In this document: positions 1 to 13,371 of the stretch, in pieces
How positions within the stretch are numbered: position 1 is the stretch's first letter
How the letters are laid out: each line of letters opens with the position of its first letter
Assembly (NCBI GenBank): GCA_024741835.1
Contig: JAENRP010000171.1
Span: 4,627-68,626 of the forward strand
DNA length: 64,000 nt
Origin: Diplocarpon mali
Taxonomy: Eukaryota; Ascomycota; Leotiomycetes; Helotiales; Drepanopezizaceae
Reading direction: 5' to 3'
Notes under the pieces: generated by a model
Databases searched by the model: none
The model's input: only the letters and a program-made list of their open reading frames with translations
Told to the model about the DNA's origin: nothing
Made by a program: the position numbers and the translations under genes

Positions 1-55
1 TCCCCCGCATCCTCCTCCGAACGACCATTCCCCTCCGACGTTCACCACGTTCACC

Positions 56-1514
<1,459 letters not shown>

Positions 1515-2517
1515 CGTGCCTCTCCCAATCCCGTCGACCCGACGCGCTGTGCAGATCGCGAGACGGATCATTGGTCGAAAGGCGTGTATCTTTTGATGAG
1601 AGAGTTTGGCCAAATCCCACTTCCTCTTCCACCTCTACCAAGCCATCTTTGATACCCTGTATATTTCACGCTATCACTGCCACCCGCTGCGTCATTTGGT
1701 TTCCGTCTGCCAGAATTGAAGCAGGGATGGTGGCATACTTCAAGGTCTTACAGCACTTCCTTAAGGGGGGGGGGGAGGGGACGGAATCCAGGACGCTACA
1801 AGTTTTTCTTTGTCAGGTCTCATTGCCACCTCTTGCTGTTTGGCGTCGGCGAGGTTACACAAATAGAACAGTCTGACACAGGGCCCTGCTGCCAGAGCTG
1901 CGAGGCTTACGATACCAACGATGTTTGACCTATATTTTTTTTTTTTTTTTTTGCGTTTGCTGGCCAGAGGTGGTGGCTCCCCTGCTGGAGTGTGGGGGCA
2001 ACGCGGTTGGGTGGTTTTGCGTAGACTTTCGCTCTTGGCACTTGTTGGAGGGCCATATCTTGGGTTCAATACTTTGTACATTAGAAGGGGAGTGCATCGT
2101 CTGGCGCGCTTGGCACGTAGATAAGGGGGCGGTGAGGGGGTGAGCTTGAATCGAATGACTTGCATGCTCGTGCCCCATCTCGCGTCGCCGGGTTTCCGTT
2201 GGGGGCGCGCGCTGTTTGTGACATGAAGAGCGGGAGGACGCGCCGTTGACCTTGGTCTCGACGATCCGCGGCCGGTGTCCCCTGCCGGCCCGAGACCGCA
2301 GGCCGGGGCTGGGAGTCGGGTGTCATCACCCGGGCGCAGGCACCGCTTCGAAGCCAGGACGAGTCCCGGCCAGTGTTCTCGCACCGCCAATCCACCCGCA
2401 ACGATCATTCAGGCTACCTGGATCTGTCTCCCTCTCCGTCTCCGTCTCCCCCTCTCTTCACCGCCGCCGCCCCGCCTTCAATCCCGCCCATATACCACGA
2501 CCCGACCCGGTAGAGAC

Positions 2518-2590
2518 TGCTTCTCTTCTTCTTCTTCTTCCTCTTCTTCTTTTTCTTTTTCTTCTTCTTCCTCTTCCTCTTCTCCTCTTC
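2518..2590. repeat. CTT/CTC pyrimidine microsatellite
   Basis: A near-pure pyrimidine stretch built from CTT and CTC triplets. It is followed directly by a purine-rich GAC/GAG triplet run to about 2620. Confidence 0.85.
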
Positions 2591-2710
2591 AAGGACAAGG
2601 ACGAGGACGAGGACAAGAACGAGGGGGTCTCTCCCGCCGCGGCGGGCTGATGTGATGCTCCGCTGGCCCTTTGCGGGGGACCACTGCCGGGGAGGTGCTT
2701 CTGGGGACGA

Positions 2711-2754
2711 GGCCAGAGCTAGAGCCAGAACCTGAGCCTGAACCTGAACCTGAG

Positions 2755-2785
<31 letters not shown>

Positions 2786-2788
2786 CAC
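2711..2788. repeat. Hexanucleotide array (GAGCCA/GAACCT type)
   Basis: Imperfect tandem hexamers. The first half alternates GAACCT and GAGCCT, and the second half is a clean run of GAGCCA. In one frame it would encode Glu-Pro repeats, but no credible gene contains it. Confidence 0.85.
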
Positions 2789-2911
2789 ACGAGAAGGCCC
2801 CCCAGAGGCGCGCGCAGACCAGGATGGGGTCAGAACACCCCGTTCTCGGGAGAGGCTTTCCACCCGGCCGTCGAGCGGGACTGAGCCGGGCGGGGGGGGG
2901 TCCGAGTCGGG

Positions 2912-2946
2912 CGGCGGGGGGGAGGGGGAGAGGGAGAGGGAGAGGG
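2912..2946. repeat. G/A-rich GGGAGA tract
   Basis: A purine tract of G runs and GGGAGA units preceded by another long G run (about 2892-2900). The strand has G-quadruplex potential. Confidence 0.7.
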
Positions 2947-3527
2947 GTTGCGGAGTCTCCCGAGCCAAGACGTGAGGTCTCGAGAGGACTCGTGAGAGCG
3001 TGCTACGCGCGTCTCACGAGGGCCATGGATACGTGGAGGGGCCTTGGGGCTTGTCGGGTGGAACGACGGGTCCAAAGAGCGAGTTGGATCGATGTGGGCA
3101 TCTCAACTGACCGACGGCGCATTGCTCCCCCCCCTCGGGCACAGCTCGGATGCACCCCATGAGCCATGCCCGAGGTTGGTGGCTGTGCTAGTCCTCAAAG
3201 CTCGTGATCCGATGCGCAGTTTCACTGCTGGAAATGCACGACCACGTCCTGGCTCACTTGAGCCATGCCGTCCCTACCTACCAATCCGCTTTCATACCAG
3301 ACCCGGAATCACGCGTGCCTTCCGGCGACCTGGGGAATCATGCAGGTTGGAAGAAGCCTTGGTTTCTCTGGTCGGATACCTTCCAAGACTCCCTCTCCTC
3401 TATCCACCAACGACCGAGCGCCTTCGCTAAAGACAAACCCCCGTATTGGTCCCTGCATAACGCCGTGCAATCCTTTCCTCTGCCCACCGGACCTCTTGGA
3501 CCCCTCGACAATCTGGTCGTGGGGATT

Positions 3528-4424
3528 TCAGCGCTTCATGTGCGAGAAATCCTTGAGAAGATGAGCCATGTGCAGGTTCGTAGTCTTGCCGCCCTTGCGA
3601 GCGGCCCTCTTCTTCTTCTCCTTCAGCTTCGGAGCGGCCTTGATACGCTTGGCGGGATCTTCACTAGCAGGCTTCTGACCGGCTTCTTGGAGCTTCCGAA
3701 CGAGCTCGTCGACAGAGGGCAGCTCGGTCTTGTGCCACATGACCTGGAATTCGGGATCGATGCTGTGGACGAGGGTCGGGTCGTTGCTCCAGACCATGCG
3801 AGCGTGGTTGTCCTTCTTCGTGCGGGTGACCAAGATCTTGTGCTCGCGCTCCAGCTCGTCGAGAGCGTCCTCGCAGTCCTGCCAGCCGTCCTTCAGGTCC
3901 TTGACGGAAACACCCTGCGCATCTGCCTTGTTCTGCAGATGTGCGATGAGGTCCTTTTTGGAGCGGACATTGATGATCGGGCGGTGCATGAACTTGCCCG
4001 AGCTCCAGGTTTGAGACTTCAGGTTTGGGTCTGGAAACCACTGGACACGATCGTGCTTCTTCAGGACCATCGCAATCATGGTCTGCGTTCTCTCGCCGGC
4101 ATGCTGTTGGCTGAGGTACTCCAGGATTTCTTGGAACGTCTTGGGCTCGTCTTTCTTCTTCAGGAACTCGATCACATAGGTGACCTGGGTGAAAGCATCC
4201 GTTCCATACCCGGTTGCTGCAGGCTGCGAGTACACTACGTTCGCTGGGTCTTTCTTCTTCGAGGCCTTCTCGCTCTTGGAGGTGTTCGAGGTGTTGGACG
4301 GAGCGGGGGACGGCGCGGACTCGGGGCCTGGAGGCGCGAGCTTGCGCTTGGTAGAGATCTTGGGGGCCGCAGACACGGCACTGTTCTTGAAAAGAGCCTG
4401 CTGCTTGTCGAGATAGGAAGACAT
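3528..4424 (-). CDS. TFA2: Transcription initiation factor IIE subunit beta
   Basis: Small subunit of TFIIE, which recruits and stimulates TFIIH at RNA polymerase II promoters in the nucleus. Single uninterrupted exon of 298 residues. The N-terminal 60 residues are Ser/Pro/Lys-rich and disordered. Residues about 75-150 form the TFIIE-beta core winged helix (YVIEFLKKKD, the EYLSQQ region, WFPDPNL). A second winged-helix-like segment follows (RSKKDLIAHLQNK, LEREHKILV, MVWSNDP). The C-terminus carries a basic block (KLKEKKKRAARKGGK) and ends in HLLKDFSHMKR, typical of the family. It is divergent from the Mlp1 gene across about 540 bases. A 431-residue open frame lies antisense to it and is a shadow. 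Confidence 0.93.
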   Translation of the reverse strand: MSSYLDKQQALFKNSAVSAAPKISTKRKLAPPGPESAPSPAPSNTSNTSKSEKASKKKDPANVVYSQPAATGYGTDAFTQVTYVIEFLKKKDEPKTFQEILEYLSQQHAGERTQTMIAMVLKKHDRVQWFPDPNLKSQTWSSGKFMHRPIINVRSKKDLIAHLQNKADAQGVSVKDLKDGWQDCEDALDELEREHKILVTRTKKDNHARMVWSNDPTLVHSIDPEFQVMWHKTELPSVDELVRKLQEAGQKPASEDPAKRIKAAPKLKEKKKRAARKGGKTTNLHMAHLLKDFSHMKR

Positions 4425-4968
4425 GACATGTGGTATGGTTGTGCCTCTTGGGAGGTTCTAGATGACCGAGAAGATTCTCGCACAAAATGGGTCGAGTGAG
4501 CCAAGGAAAGCCAGCCCTTGGGTCGAATTCACGTTTGAGTGCGTGGAATGGGGGTGGATATTCGTGCTCCGTCTCGTGTTCGAGTAGGAACAAAGATAAA
4601 CAATGTGGTTCAAGAGACTGGCCAGCTGCGGTTGATTCAATGAGCTCGGAACAAGCACGCTAAAGGGCTTGGCATGACAGACTATAAATTTCGCGCTAGC
4701 CAAGTACCCAGATGTATGCATTCGGGTATAGCTTCAAAGAATGTTTGCGACCAACAACGACCTCGCTCCATACCCACCAACGTTGCGGCACGTGTCCAGG
4801 ATTCCGCGAGAGATGCACTGATCTTGCGGCGCTCGAGGTTCGAGAAGGCATAACACCTGCGCGAGCGAAACAACACAGCGCATCGACAAACGCGCTTTCT
4901 CCCCCGGCACCACAATACCGCTGTCTCCATGGGATTTAGCCCAAATTGATGCAGATCTCCTTGCAGCC
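4425..4968. promoter_or_regulatory. Shared divergent promoter region TFA2 / MLP1
   Basis: A 544-base spacer between two divergently transcribed genes, so it must hold both promoters and 5' UTRs. I see no clear TATA box or known operator in it. Confidence 0.5.
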
Positions 4969-7900
4969 ATGGCTACGGCTATACTGGATGTCGACTACCT
5001 GTCGGCTTACCTGAGTGTGCCACAACCGACACTCAATTCCGTCATCGACTCACCTACTTCGGAGCTTGTTCGATCAGTTCTCGAGGCTGTCACCGCTAAG
5101 GCGCGCGAACATGACGAGTTGGCTGCAGATAAGCTGCGGGTGGACATTGAGCTCGAGAACTCTGTGAGAAGCTCAGAGATTCGTATCGAAGGCCTGCGCG
5201 CCAATGTCGAAAAGGCTCAGAAGACTGTTGAAGAGGTTCGCATCAAGTTGAAGGAAGAAGGTATTGGACCCCGATCTAGAAACCGATAGCAGGGCTGTAA
5301 ACTAAAAATTCTCGTGTGACAGAAAATGCCAAATCCTCCCTCCAAGGTGAACTACAAACACTAAAATCTTCTTCGAATACCTCAATATCCGAGGTCGAGA
5401 CATTAAGGGTGCGTATCGCATCACTCGAAAGCGCGAATCGAGATACGATCGCTGTTCTCGAGTCAAAAACGACTGCGAACGATACTCTCGTCAAGGACCT
5501 ACAAGATCAACACCAGAAGGGACTCCAGCTTAGCCAACAGATCACAATCATCCAAAACAAACTTCAGGTCGCCGAATCTGCTGTTTCCAGTGCAAAGTTC
5601 CGGGAGCAATCGCTGAAGCAAGAGATCGAGCTAGCAAAGCGTAACAACGAGTGGTTCGAGAACGAGCTGAAAACTAAGAGCGCGGAGGCATTGAAGTACC
5701 GAAAGGAGAAGGGTGCCAGGATCGCCGAGCTTCAGCGCATGAACGATGATGCGAACGTAAGCCTCGACGCTCTGAGAAAAACCGAACAGGCCTTGCGAAC
5801 GCGGCTGGATGAGATTCAGAAGAAGGCCGAAGATTACCTGGAAAAATCACAGCAGCTTGAGGAGGCCAGGGCCAAGAACGAGGAAGGACATCGCCAGGAA
5901 CTAGCCAGTGCCAACCGGCTCGCGGAACTTCAAACCCAGCAGGCGCAAACCCACAAGAATAGACTCAAGGAAGTTGAGGCTAGCCTTGAAAAGGCCAGAG
6001 ATGATGCGGCCGAAGAAGTCGGTAGGTACCAATCAGACCTCGAGTCAGAAAGACAAGAGCGTGGCGTCTTGGAGCAGCGCATCTCGGAACTAGAAGCCGA
6101 TAACGACCGCCTTGAGGCCATCATAGCTACCCGTCCAGGATCAGCCCCAGGAACCCCTCGCCAAGGTCTCGGTGGTAGATCGGGATCTCCCGCTCAGTTT
6201 GGAACTCCTGGATCGGTACGGAGAACCACCGCCATGACCGCGACGCAATTTGCCGAGGAGAATTTCAAGCTCAGGAACCAGTATCAAGCCGAGAAGCGAC
6301 GCAGTGATCGTCTCGCGGCCGAGGTGGACGAGATGATGCAAGGCCTAGAGGCGAAGCAACCCGAGATCGAGGAGGCTCAAGCCGAGAATGGACGTCTCCA
6401 GCAGGAGGTCATCGAAATGTCGAAATTCGTTGATCAGACCGGAAAGGAGAGAGACCGTGCAAAGAAGGATGCGAGAAGAGCAGAAAGCGAAGCTTTGACA
6501 GCCAAGGCTGAGGCTAGAATCCTCCAGCAGCAGCTTCGAGATCTTAGTGCTCAGGTCAAGATGCTTCTCAGTGACTTGGATGCGCGAGAACGTGGACTGG
6601 ATGCATTAAACTCTGCGGAACGCGCCCAGTTAGAGCGCCTCGCTCGAGGCGAAGTCAGTGATGAAGCCTTTGAAGGACTCACCGACACTGATCGTTTCAT
6701 TAGTCAGAGATTGACAGTGTTCCGAAGTATCAGCGAGCTCCAGGAAAAGAACCAGGAACTCCTCAAGATCACTCGAGAATTAGGTGCGAAGATGGAGAGT
6801 GAAGAAGCACTGGCAGAAAAGCATCAAGCTGCACAAGACCGTGCTGAGGTTATCAGCCTCCAAGGAAAGATTGAGAATTATAAGGATGAGCTGCAGTCCA
6901 TGATCACGCGCTCCGAGAGCTACATCAAGGAGAGAGACATGTTCCGCCGCATGCTTCAACACAGAGGACAGCTCCCACCTACTTCGGACCTTGCATCTGT
7001 CTTTGGCCAATCAATCGATAGACATCAAAATGGCTCGACGATGTCAGCCGAGCAGACTCCAGGTAGCCGAGACAATGCTTACTTGTTACGCGAGCTGCAA
7101 ACCCACTTCGACCAGTACAGAGAGGAGCAGTCAACCGATCGCCGGACTATGAAGGAGCAACTGGAGAGATTGTCTCAAGAGAAGGGCGCCTTGCAGGCCG
7201 AAATCGCCAAAATCAACAGCCAACTCACGTTTACCAACGAGCGCTACGACCTGCTGAATTCCAATTATGCGATGCTGCAGACCGAAAACTCCGAACTGCA
7301 GAAGCGGTCCCAAGTTCTTTCCGAGGCAGCAGCTAAGCAAGATTTGCGGACTCAACAGGTGGCTGAAGATCTCGTGGAAGCCAAGGGCCTGGTCGAGAGT
7401 ATGCGAAACGAGAATTCAAACCTCAAGGCGGAAAAGAAACTTTGGAAGGATGTGCAAGAACGTCTCAATCAGGACATAGAAACGTTGACGCAAGAGCGCG
7501 CTCGGTTAAACACCCTGAACACCAATCAAGCGACGCTCTACAACGAGCGTGAACGCTCCGACTCCGAGGCCCGACGACGATTGACAACTCAGGTGGAACA
7601 GCTGGAATCGGAGTTGTCTGCAACCAAACGCAGACTCAGTGACGAACTCGAGGACAGCAAGAAAGCTCAACTGCGAAAGGAGTACGATTCTCAACAGAAT
7701 CAGAAGCGAATCGACGATCTTGCGTCTAGTCTCAGTCAGGTACGGGAAGATTTGGTAGCTGCCAAGACCACGCGCGATCATCTCCAATCGAGGGTCGATG
7801 AGCTTACAATAGAGCTTAAGAGTGCAGAGGAGCGTGTAGAGCTGCTTCAACCAAGACCCACCGCTAGATCAGGTGCTAATGCCGAGATGGTTGGCGATAC

Positions 7901-10900
7901 GATTCGAGATGTTGATGACGGGGATCTCGATAGAGAGCAGGAATTGGCAATTGAAGTTTCGGAGTTGAAAAGAGATCTCGAACTCGCCAGATCAGAGCTC
8001 GAGAACACAAAGAGTCAAATGGAGCAGTACAAGTCCATCAGTCAATCTTCCGAGGAAGAACTGGCCAGCTTCAATGCAACCCAAGATCAATACCGCGAGG
8101 AGATGGATCGCATTATCGAGGAGAAGGATACCAAGATTCGTGAACTTCAGCAAAGAGTTGACGATATCTCGTCCGAGTTGAACAACACTAACAACGAACT
8201 CACGTCGCTCCGAAACGGCCAGTCAGAAATTACCCGTAGAGCTGAAGAGGAGAAGGTAGCCCTGCAAGCCGAAATTGATCGACTCAAGGATGAGGACGAA
8301 AAGCACGCTACCGCCGCGCAGTTTCACCAACAAGATCTTCGAGCTCAGGCAGCCATTGCGACCAAGGCCCAGCAAGATTACGAGAATGAGCTTGTCAAGC
8401 ATGCAGAAGCCGCCAAACTACTCCAAGCTCTACGAGGGGAGCACAATCAACTCAAGATGGAGTCCGTTACTCTTAAAGCCGAGGCTGAATCTGCAAAGGT
8501 AACCTTGAGCCAAAGCCAAAGCTCCTGGCAGGATTGTCGGGAGCAATTTGACAATGAGCTGAAGGAGCTGAGGACCAGACGTGATGATCTGAACTCCCAG
8601 AACAAGCTGCTCCATCAACAACTGGAAGATTTCGGAGCTCAGATCACTGGCTTGCAACAAAGCCGCTCGGCAGACATAGGATCTCCTGCGGTGGAATCTA
8701 CCGGTGATCGCAACGTAGATGGCCTTCGTGAGCTTAATACGTTTTTGAGACGAGAGAAGGAAATTGTGGAAGTTCAGTACGAGATGAAGGTTCAAGAAGC
8801 CAAGCGTCTACAGCAACAGCTTGACTACGCACAGTCCCAACTTGACGAGAGCCGCCTGAAACTTGATCAAGAACGTCGACAAAACGCTGATGGCAGTCGC
8901 AGTTCTGTAGCCCATAAGGATCTCATGGAGAAGCTCAGCGAGTTGAACTTGTTCCGCGAGAGCAGTATCACCCTAAGAAACGAGGCTCGCCAGGCCCAGA
9001 GCCAGTTAGCTGAGAAGACTAAGAGAGTAGAAGAACTTCTAGAGCAGATACAGCCACTAGAAACCAGGATCCGAGAGCTCGAGCAAGGGAAGGAGTCGAC
9101 GGATGAAGAGATGCGCCTGCTGCAGGAGGATCGCGATAGATGGCAAAAGCGTACTCAGGACATCATCTCGAAATACGACAGGATCGATCCAGCTGAGATG
9201 GAGCAGCTCAAAGAGACCCTTGTGTCATTGGAAGCTGAACGCGATGCTTTACTAGAAGAACGGCAACCGTTGCAGGAGAAGGTACAGGGACTCGAGGCTG
9301 AAAAGGCAACATGGCAACAAACCCGAACAAAGTTGATTGAGCAAGCCAAGGAGCGGAACCGTCTCAACCAGAATCAGGTCAGAGAGCGGACAGCTGAAAG
9401 GGATACTGCCATTCAAGAGAAGGAGACAGTTGAGCAGCAGCTCGCTAGCCTCCAGCAGGAACTGGAGCATGCTGTCCAGGACAAAGAGGCTGCGGAGCAA
9501 CAGCTCGCATCTGTTCGACAGGAGCTCGAGACCGACAAGTCAGAACGCGACCAAGCTTCGGCTATTGCTTCTACACTTGCTCAACCTACAGCCACTCCCG
9601 CACTTGCAGCCACACCCCAAAGCGACCCGGCCATCGAGCAACAACTTTCGGAGCTGCGCGTAGAGATCGAAAAGGTGAAGCAGGAGAAGCTGACCTTGGA
9701 GGCCCAGCTCAAGCACTTGGGAGAACAGCTCGCGAAGTCGAACTCGGAGCGAGACAGTGCTATTTCTGAAGCTGCTGAAGCGACGTCGAAACAGGATGCA
9801 CAAGCCTTAGATCAGAATGGAACAGAAGAAGGTCAGATTGACGAGACCTCCAACTCAGGACTCACAGACGAGCAACGACAGACTTTGGAGGATCGCATTT
9901 TTGCGGCGGAATCCAAGGTTCACGAGGCCGAGGCCAAGGTCAGCAAGATGGAGGATGAAATGGAAAGCAAGTTGCGAGAACGTTCCGAGAAGATGAAGAC
10001 GGCGTTGAACAAGAAGCTTGCCGAGTCGAGAGAAGCTCAGAAGGCTGAGGTCGCAGCTGAGTTTGATTTGCGGTTGGAGCAGGAGAAACAGATCTGGCTG
10101 GCAGAAAGCAAGGTTGGACAAACTCCCGCTACACCATTGAAGGCTGTGGAGCAATTCAAGCCCGTCACCGAGGTAACACCTGTCTCTCCCGCTACCCCAA
10201 GTCAAAAACCTCAAGTAGCAGACTTGATGGCGTACTCAGAGGCCGAGATCCGTGACTTCTTAGGGAAAAATCCTACAGCACTGTCAATCATGAAGCATAA
10301 CATCACAAAGGTCACGACGAATCAGACCCAGAAGCTGAAAGATGAGCATGCCAAGGAGGTACAGAAGCTCATGGACGACAATGCCAAGGCTGTGGCCGAG
10401 ATATCTCAAAAGGCTGAAGCTGCGAAAGCCAACGCAGTTACTATGGAGGGGAAGAAGTCAGCTTTGCGAATCAATATGACTGAGAACAAGGTTCGAAACG
10501 TAACTGGAAAGCTGGAGGTTGTGGAGAAGGCAGCTCAAGAGACCCCACAGCGACCTGTTGTGGAGGTTTGGGAGGAGGTCAAGATTTGGAAGCCAACGAT
10601 ACCTGCCTCTGCTGTCATTGCTGCCCCCGCTACTCCGACTCCGACTGTTGGTAGGAGGCCCCCTTCCGTATCTTTTGTCTAGAGCTAACAGAAGGAAGTT
10701 CAACCCAGCAATCAACCAAATGGCAAAATCGCTACGAACGCTGCACCGACTGACGTCAAAACCGAGGCTGCCTCTCCACTGCCAAACAAACCCCCCCAAC
10801 AAGTACCACAACAGCAACGTCGAGCATCTCAAGTGTTGAACACTGGGGCAGCACAAAACGGCGCAACAGTGGTCTCTCCCAGCAATATTCCTAACGTAGG

Positions 10901-11240
10901 CCGGGCTCATGTGACGCTTAGGATTATGCTAACTATTGCGTAGGCACCCGTCAACAATGGCCAGCGCGTTTCTTCAATTCCAACAATACGAGGGAATTCA
11001 GCACTGCGAGGACGCGGCGGAGGAAATCAGATCTATCAGCGTGGAGGCGGAGCTGGACAAGGCGGACAGGGCGGAAGAGGCAGAGGCAGAGGTGGACCTA
11101 ACCAGGTAAGCGGGTTGAATGCTCACGCCGCTCCTTACAGCCCAACCGGGCAGGGTCAGGCAGGCGTTAAGAGAGGTCGGGAGGAGGGGTCCGTCGGCGT
11201 AGGCCAGCAGCAAGGTGCTAAGCGACCCCGGGGAGGATAA
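4969..11240 (+). CDS. MLP1: Nuclear basket protein Mlp1/TPR homologue
   Basis: Large coiled-coil filament protein of the nuclear pore basket, with roles in mRNA export quality control and nuclear organisation. Exons 4969-5260, 5323-10650, 10699-10895 and 10944-11240 join in frame to 2037 residues, a normal length for the family. Heptad-rich coiled coil runs almost continuously from about residue 30 to 1650. It is interrupted near residue 370 by a Gly/Ser/Pro loop (PGSAPGTPRQ) followed by a segment typical of Mlp1 (ATQFAEENFKLRNQYQAEKR). After residue 1650 come Pro/Thr spacers, and the tail is an RG-rich, basic end (GGRGRGRGGPNQ, then KRGREEG and KRPRGG). The two 3' introns are each 48 nt with a GCTAAC branch site. 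The second is a multiple of three but contains an in-frame stop. The first donor (GTATTG) and the third (GTAGGA) are weak, so those borders are less certain. Confidence 0.92.
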
Positions 11241-12607
11241 GTGAAGGGATGGAAAATCTGGTCCGCTTGTATGATATCTGATCTGCTCTCTGCATAGCCA
11301 TCGGGGACGGGTTTGATTTGTTCGGTGCAAGATGGCGCTTCTGGACAGGAGTATTGCAACACTATTGTAGGACAGCGCCACGGCTATGTGTATGAAAATA
11401 CGTGCCCATAGTGCCTTGAACTGGTTGCTCGTTTGTAACGTGCTACCATGGGGTGAAATGATTAATCAACAAGTACCTCTCAGCCACGTGACTGGATGCT
11501 AGCTCTGGCTATTTGCTATAACCACCACTGCTTGCCCTATGCCAGATCTCAGAACCATGGATAGTTTGCAAGCAGTGTCAGTGTAGCAGGTATCAAGGGG
11601 GCGACCAATGCTACATACCTACTGCAAAGAAGTAAACACTGAAAGCGGGAAAACAGGAAAAACCCGGCCTGCCACGGTGACAAATATTCGGAATAAACAT
11701 ACTCTTCACAGAATCTATTTCCTGCCAGACTTGGTATCGGGTATATCCTAGTATGCCCTTGACCTCGCCGGGTGGTTTGCTGAGTATCTAATGAGAAATA
11801 TATATTCCGGAGCTGTAGCTGATACATTCAACAGATTTGTATATCGCCCTACCGCACATCCCCTTCCACGTACGGACTCCAGGTAGCATTTGCGTAAGAT
11901 TCAAAGGTACCAAAATCACACAGGACCCAGACACCAGCAGAGAGCTTTTGAAGATCGGCCCAACTCTGCTGAAGCGTGCTCGAACACGATAGTGCCGCTG
12001 TGTATTTCTTTGGCGTTGTATATAACTGGATCAAGAGCACAATAAAGGCTCGTTTAAACTAGCAGTCATCTTCTAGATCGATGGTGCTGGGTATGTCTGG
12101 ACATGCCCAGACCCCAGCGGGTTTCTATCGGGGGTACCAATACTTGCACGGGTGTGGTGGCCAGCTCTCTGGTACCCGCGTTCTGTTCTGCGTTAGGCAA
12201 AGAGGTTTATGTTATTTTCTGAGGACAGATTACTTGCTAATCCGCAGAACAGCCCTTGAGTCGTTCGTCGCAAGGTCTGACATCTCAGCGAGTAAAACGA
12301 TTCGATGAGACCCAAGTATCAAAAACAGAGGGGAATGACATACAAGTTGGAATTCCGAACCCTCAAGGTAAGACAGATATTGTTAAAACAGTGGCCAAAT
12401 AACCAACGCTACTAAAGCAGTTAAGGATATTGGAATACATGCTCCAACGATAATATCATAAAACACTAAGCCATGGGAGGAGCGTGGGCTTCTCTACCAA
12501 CTCATGTGATCAAAAGGAGCCGGTGATAAGAAAACTTTTCTAAACTATAGCCACAAGTTTCAAAGAAAAACCGTATATATCCCTCGCCTAGCCCCCACCG
12601 ACGCACC
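11241..12607. other. Convergent intergenic region MLP1 / RIB3
   Basis: About 1.4 kb between convergent genes, with no supportable coding region. It contains a CACGTG hexamer at 11485-11490 and a pair of inverted repeats at 12087-12177. Confidence 0.55.
12087..12177. repeat. Two adjacent inverted repeats
   Basis: 12088-12112 is an imperfect palindrome (CTGGGTATGT against ACATGCCCAG, one mismatch, very short loop). 12132-12139 (GGGTACCA) and 12170-12177 (TGGTACCC) are perfect 8-base arms around a 30-base loop. They could fold as hairpins in a transcript; no known RNA family was recognised. Confidence 0.5.
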
Positions 12608-13371
12608 TCACGTCTTACCATTCGTAGCTTTCTTCGCCAACTTACCCTCCGTTTCCTCAACATACTTGACCAAGTCCTCAATCGTGCAGACCTTAAGCCC
12701 CCACCTCTTCCCAAAAGCCAAACACCCATCCCTCCTCATCATCTCCGGATCCCTCCTCAAAGCCTGCCCATCAACCTCCTCCCCATCCTCCACAATCTCA
12801 CAAATAACACCCACAGGTGCCTTCCCCGCCAGCCTGCAAAACTCCACCGCAGCCTCAGTATGGCCCGTCCTCTCTCTAATTCCGCCCTCCCTCGCCCTCA
12901 GCGGGAACACATGGCCCGGCCTCCTAAAGCTCGCTCGCGTCGCATCCTTGCTCGCAAGTGTCCTGCACGTCAACGCCCTGTTATGGGCTGATATTCCCGT
13001 CGTGGTTTCGGGAGATTCGGCGTCGATGGAAACAGTGTAAGCGGTACGGTTTGGGTCCTCGCTGACGGACACCATTTGCGGGAGGTCGAAATGCACGGTC
13101 AGGGCGGGCGTCATGGGTGCGCAGATGAGGCCGGATGTGTAGCGCACCATAAAGGCCATCTTCTCGGTCGTCACGTCTTCGGCAGCTATTATTAGGTCGC
13201 CTTCATTCTCGCGGGAGAGGTCGTCGAGCACGACTATAAATTCGCCGTTTTCTGGAAGCTGTTAGAGAGAGAGAGGGAGAAGAAAGAGAGCCGAGAGTGT
13301 GGAAACTCGCTGTAGGCTTGTATCGTATCTTCTATGGTGTCGAACTGGTGAGCGATTGCTGAGGAAGGCAT
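12608..13371 (-). CDS. RIB3: 3,4-dihydroxy-2-butanone 4-phosphate synthase
   Basis: Converts ribulose 5-phosphate to 3,4-dihydroxy-2-butanone 4-phosphate and formate, supplying the four-carbon unit of riboflavin. The large 3' exon (12608-13258) carries all catalytic motifs: DDLSRENEGDLI with the acidic magnesium-binding loop, TGISAHNRALT, RPGHVFPL and RTGHTEAAVE. The first exon begins at the ATG at 13371 and encodes MPSSAIAHQFDTIEDTIQ. To join in frame with family spacing, the intron would run from a GC donor at 13317 (exon 13318-13371) to the TAACAG acceptor ending at 13259, giving 234 residues. The only GT donor nearby (GTTTCC at 13306) leaves the wrong phase with either acceptor. The product is therefore secure, but the exon 1 border is not. 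It is divergent from COQ3. Confidence 0.88.

Larger units (their letters stand above)
1515..3527. other. 3' flank of zinc-finger gene, low-complexity intergenic DNA
   Basis: About 2 kb without a supportable gene. It holds a G run (about 1766-1776), a T run (about 1934-1952), a pyrimidine tract, a GAGCCA-type hexanucleotide array and a G/A tract. Open frames on both strands here come from simple repeats (Leu-, Glu/Pro- or Lys-rich) and show no domain. Part is probably the 3' UTR of the zinc-finger gene. Confidence 0.6.

Noticed and set aside
2414..2968. 184-codon minus-strand and 163-codon plus-strand ORFs
   Set aside because: Produced entirely by simple repeats (Lys, Leu and Glu-Pro runs).
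3204..4499. 431-codon plus-strand ORF
   Set aside because: Antisense of the TFIIE-beta exon; no domain, composition typical of a mirror frame.
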